Origin: Strigops habroptila
Taxonomy: Eukaryota > Chordata > Aves > Psittaciformes > Psittacidae
NCBI RefSeq assembly: GCF_004027225.2
Contig: NC_044278.2
Span: 76,954,923-77,018,922 of the forward strand
DNA: 64,000 bases
Direction of reading: 5' to 3'
The notes beneath the pieces were generated by a model. The model was given only the letters and a program-made list of their open reading frames with translations, was not told the DNA's origin and made no database searches. Of the stretch, positions 60,172-64,000 are shown one piece after another (the stretch's first letter is position 1; the number at the start of each line of letters is the position of its first letter). The position numbers and the translations under genes were made by a program.

Positions 60172-63042
60172 TCCTGATCAGTTGCCAGCACCTGTAATAA
60201 GTGCTTGGAGCAATGTAGAGATGTTTCAGCTGCTCCAGCCATTGAGTCAGCTTCATTTGGAGCTCGGCTAAGGTGCCTCTATACAAACGCCCGTAGTATG
60301 GGCAACAAGCAAGAGGAATTAGAGATGTGTGCAAGGCTATGGGAATATGATGTCATTGGTATCACAGAAACATGGTGGGATGGCTCCTATGACTGGAGTG
60401 TTGGAATGGAAGGTGACAGGCTGTTTAGAAAAGACAGGCCAGGCAGATAGGGAAGGGGAGTTGCTATCTATGTCAGTGATAGGCTGGAGAGTATGGAACT
60501 CTGTCTGGGGACAGGTGGTGAGTCAACAGAGTGTTTGTGGGTCAGGGTCAAAGGTAGAACAGCAATGGGGGACATTACGGTGGGGATCTGTTACAGGCCG
60601 CCTGATCAAGAGGACTCTGTGGATGAAGTGCTCTACAGACAGATAGGAGCAGCCTCACGCTCGCAGGCCCTTGTCCTCATGGGGGACTTCAACCATCCTG
60701 ATACGTGTTGGAGGGACGGTACAGCCCGGCAGAAGCAATCCAGGAGACTCCTCGATTGTGTGGAAGACAGCTTCCTCTTTCAAGCAATAGAGGAGCCAAC
60801 AAGGAGAGGTGCCGTGCTGGACCTCGTGCTCACCAACAGGGAGGGACTGGTTGGGAATGTGACGGTCCAGGGCAGCCTTGGCTGTAGTGATCACGAGATG
60901 GTTGAGTTTGAGATCCTCAGGACAGTGAGAAGAGCATGCAGCAAGCTCACTGCCCTGGACTTCAAGAAAGCAGACTTTGGCCTCTTCAGGAACCTCCTTA
61001 GTAAGGTTCCATGGGATATAGTCCTAGAGGGCAGGGAGGCCCAAGACTGCTGGTCGATATTCAAGGATCACCTGCTATGTGCTCAGGAGTGTTGTGTCCC
61101 GACTAGAAGAAAGTGCGGCAGGGGGGCCAGGAGACCTCCATGGTTGGACAAGGAGCTGCTGAGGAAACTTAGAGGGGAAAAAAGAAGCTTATAGAAGGTG
61201 GAAGCGAGGACAGGCGGCCTGGGAAGAATATAGGAGCATTGCCCGAGAAGCTAGGGACCAGGTTAGGAAAGCTAAGGCCCAGTTAGAATTAAATCTGGCA
61301 AGGGATGCGAAAGATAACAGGAAAGGATTCTATAGGTATGTAGCAACTAAAAGACAGACTAGGGACAACGTGGGCCCTCTCCGGAAGCTATCAGGAGAAC
61401 TGGCTACCATGGGTTTGGAGAAGGCTGAGGTTCTTAATGACTTCTTTGCCTCAGTCTTCACTAGCAAATGCTCTGACCACACCACGAAAGTCTTGGAAAG
61501 CAAATGCAGGGACTGTGAAAATGAGGACCTTAGGCCCACTGTAGGAGAGGATCAGGTTCGAGACCATCTTAAGAACCTGAACGTGCACATGTCCATGGGA
61601 CCTGATGAAATCCATCCATGGGTCCTGAAGGAGCTGGCGGATGAAGTTGCTAAGCCACTGTCCATCATATTTGAAAAATCCTGGCAGTCAGGTGAATTCC
61701 TGATGACTGGAAGAAGAGTAATATAACCCCCATTTTCAAGAAGGGGAAGGTGGAAGACCCGGGGAACTACAGACCAGTCAGTCTCACCTCTGTGCCTGGC
61801 AAAATCTTGGAACAGTTTCTCCTGGAAGACATGCTAAGGCACATGAAAAACAACGAGGTGGTTGGTGACAGCCAACATGGCTTCACTAAGGGGAAATCCT
61901 GCCTGACCAATTTGGTGGCCTTCTATGATGGAGCCACGGAACTGATGGACAGCGGCAGAGCAGTTGACGTCATCTACCTGGACTTGTGCAAAGCGTTTGA
62001 CACTGTCCCGCATGACATCCTTGTCTCTAAATTGGAGAGACATCAATTTGATAGATGGACCACTCGGTGGATAAAAAACTGGCTCGATGGCCGCACGCAA
62101 AGAGTTGTGGTAAATGGCTCGATGTCCAGTTGGAAACCTGTAACGAGTGGTGTCCCTCAGGGATCGGTGTTGGGACCGGTCCTGTTCAACATCTTTGTCG
62201 GCGATATGGACAGTGGGATTGAGTGCGCCCTCAGCAAGTTTACCGACGACACCAAGCTGTGTGGTTCGGTTGATACGCTGGAGGGAAGGGATGCCATCCA
62301 GAGGGACCTTGACACGCTTGTGAGGTGGGCCGATGCCAACCTCATGAAGTTTAACCAAGCCAAGTGTAAGGTCCTCCACCTGGGTCGGGGCAATCCCAGG
62401 CACTGCTACAGGTTGGGCAGAGAAGAGATTTAGAGCAGCCCTGCAGAGAAGGACTTGGGGGTGTTGGTTGACGAGAAGCTTAACATGAGCCAGCAGTCTG
62501 TTCTTGCAGCCCAGAAAGCCAACTGTATTCTGGGCTGCATCAAAAGCAGCGTGACCAGCAGGTCGAAGGAGGTGATCCTGCCCCTCTACTCTGCTCTTGT
62601 GAGACCTCACTTGAAGTACTGTGTACAGTTCTGGTGTCCTCAACATAAAAAGGACAAGGAGCTGTTGGAGCGAGTCCAGAGGAGGGCCACGAGGATGATA
62701 AGAGGGCTGGAGCACCTCCCGTATGAAGACAGGCTGAGAGAGTTGGGGCTGTTCAGCCTGGAAAAGAGAAGGCTGCGTGGAGGCCTCCTAGCAGCCTTCC
62801 AGTATCTGAAGGGGGTCTACAAGGATGCTGGGGAGGGACTCTTCCTTAGGGACTGTAGTGGTAGGACAAGGGGTAATGGGTTCAAACTTAAACAGGGGAA
62901 GTTTAGGTTAGATATAAGGAAGAAGTTCTTTACAGTGAGGGTGGTGAAGCACTGGAATGGGTTGCCCAGGGAGGTTGTGGATGCTCCATCCCTGGCGGTG
63001 TTCAAGGCCAGGTTGGACAGAGCCTTGGACCACATGGCTTAG
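60130..63042 (+). pseudogene. CR1 ORF2 (endonuclease-reverse transcriptase), broken
   Basis: Endonuclease motifs: YTNARS, ITETWWDG, GDFNHPD, DLVLTN, SDHE. RT motifs: [25 protein letters not shown] (motif A), [13 protein letters not shown] (motif B), and the catalytic loop reads KFTDDTKL, with Thr where the 11.1-kb copy has Ala. The C-terminus ends at TAG 63040-63042. Breaks: TGA near 60175, TAG near 60448, a 1-nt frame break at the A6 run 61178-61183, a second frameshift near 61697, and TAG near 62431. This nicking and reverse-transcribing enzyme would normally drive CR1 insertion; this copy cannot make it. Confidence 0.9.
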
Positions 63043-63128
63043 TGCAAGGTGTCCCTGCCCATGGCAGGGGGTTGGAACTAAATGATCTTAAGGTCCTTTC
63101 CAACCCTTACTATTCTATGATTCTATGA

Positions 63129-64000
63129 ATGCTGATACTTTAGCTGTTCATGTCAGCCCATAGCCATCCTGAACAAAATAATGTTCAGGGTCTACTAGAA
63201 ATTAATTACAGGGTAACAACTTAATTAATGCCAGTCAGCCTTATTTTCTTAACAGTGAGTCTTATAAAAAAGCTTGTCGTTGGACAAGAAATGTGAAGGT
63301 ATCATTTACTTCATGTGTTTAGATAGTTTTCAAAGGGGTGATTATATTCCATCCAATTCAAATCAACAAAGACTATTAGTTTCTGCTATAGGGTTGACAA
63401 ATATTTCATGTATTATATATACCAAAGAAAAAGTAGCTGTCCTACTGCAGGCATATGCATCTGAACATCCCAGTATACAAGGTCTAGGACTTGAATTTGA
63501 ATACAAGAAAAATTGAAAAATATGAAATGGTTTTCAAAGAATATTAAGGGAGTTTCTGATTACTTGATGACATATATATATGTGTATCACATAGAATAAA
63601 TGTGATTGTATCTATTGGAGGAATGAAATACAAAGCATCCATCTGGACTTAATGTAGCACTGTATGGAAAAACACAGGTCAGATTAGAAAAGATAAAACT
63701 TAAGTTAAAACTTAAAACTTCAGATAAAACTACAAAATTATCAAGGTTCTGATTAAAGGGGAGAGAGAAGACAGCAGAAATTATTGATACCAAATGTGAT
63801 GAACGAAAAGTGAATTAATAGCGTTTCTCAAGGGTTGGGTTGGTAATGATCTTATGTGAAATTAATGATCTTGCATACAAATTAGGAATATCTTTGAATT
63901 TTGATGATATGTCTTTGATGAATTTTGCCAATGTAAAAGCAGAAGTCACTGCAATCCTAGAGATAATGAAGATTGTTTCCACTCATGCTCTGCTCAAATA
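63129..64000. other. AT-rich non-coding DNA
   Basis: No gene or repeat family recognised up to the window end. Confidence 0.55.

Larger units (their letters stand above)
58765..63128 (+). mobile_element. near full-length young CR1 LINE, copy B
   Basis: A 4.4-kb element with GC-rich 5' UTR, ORF1 (59057-60133), ORF2 (about 60130-63042), 3' UTR and terminal TTCTATGATTCTATGA. It is the longest CR1 in the window and the reference for the others. Similarity to copy A begins around 58857, and the sequence 5' of that is additional. The exact 5' end is uncertain. Several stops and frame breaks make it non-autonomous. Confidence 0.95.

Noticed and set aside
61177..61184. AAAAAAG in ORF2 as a second programmed -1 frameshift site
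   Set aside because: The heptamer is out of phase (codon boundaries fall after the second and fifth A) and the shift needed is +1, so it is better explained as an indel.
61834..62715. A 293-codon open frame on the minus strand of copy B
   Set aside because: It is the antisense of ORF2; the same antisense frame occurs in every CR1 copy here and has no domain of its own.
1..64000. CRISPR arrays, bacterial operons, tRNA or rRNA genes
   Set aside because: No regularly spaced direct repeats, ribosome-binding sites, cloverleaf-like sequences or rRNA signatures were seen; the content is that of a vertebrate genome.

Overview
The window looks like non-coding nuclear DNA from a bird. Its young LINEs are CR1 elements with the avian 3' tail (octamer repeats of the ATTCTATG type), it has several solo LTRs of bird endogenous retroviruses, and the background is AT-rich. 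I recognise no host protein-coding exon, tRNA, rRNA or CRISPR array. The species cannot be determined from the sequence. By my boundaries CR1 makes up roughly 28% of the window and LTRs about 4%; the rest is single-copy-looking intergenic or intronic DNA.

Layout. 1-7.9 kb: three copies of one solo-LTR family (1327-1890 +, 3567-4130 -, 7313-7878 +). The first two form an inverted pair that also shares 45 bp of flank. 11-14 kb: a young 3' CR1 fragment (11066-11990) and a small three-part CR1 nest (13460-13953). 16.9-22.3 kb: an old antisense CR1 (16868-18890) abutted by a young sense CR1, 'copy A' (18892-22329), which has lost its reverse transcriptase core. 26-31 kb: short CR1 tails and a GC-rich antisense piece that resembles a CR1 5' region (28690-29190). 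35.7-42.8 kb: young antisense CR1 (35715-36534), an internally deleted CR1 (39319-39842), an old CR1 (41546-42490) and an LTR fragment (42491-42800). 49.3-52.4 kb: two CR1s from different subfamilies, head to head. 54.4-55.1 kb: a GC-rich LTR-like block with a TATA box and poly(A) signal. 58.2-63.1 kb: a CR1 tail, then the near full-length young CR1 'copy B' (58765-63128), carrying ORF1 and ORF2 with several breaks.

How the parts work. In a CR1 element ORF1 makes a nucleic-acid-binding protein (Cys cluster, coiled coil, SGNH-esterase-like domain) and ORF2 makes the endonuclease-reverse transcriptase that copies the RNA into a nicked target. No copy here is intact. The most notable observation is at the ORF1/ORF2 junction. 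In both long copies ORF1 ends in the in-phase heptamer T TTA AAC directly before its TAG, ORF2 lies in the -1 frame, ORF2 has no ATG upstream of its first catalytic motif, and a 7-bp stem can form 5 nt downstream. That is the layout of a programmed -1 ribosomal frameshift signal. Both copies also share an earlier stop inside ORF1 and the same 1-nt frame break in ORF2. A shared defective source could explain that, and it complicates the frameshift model.
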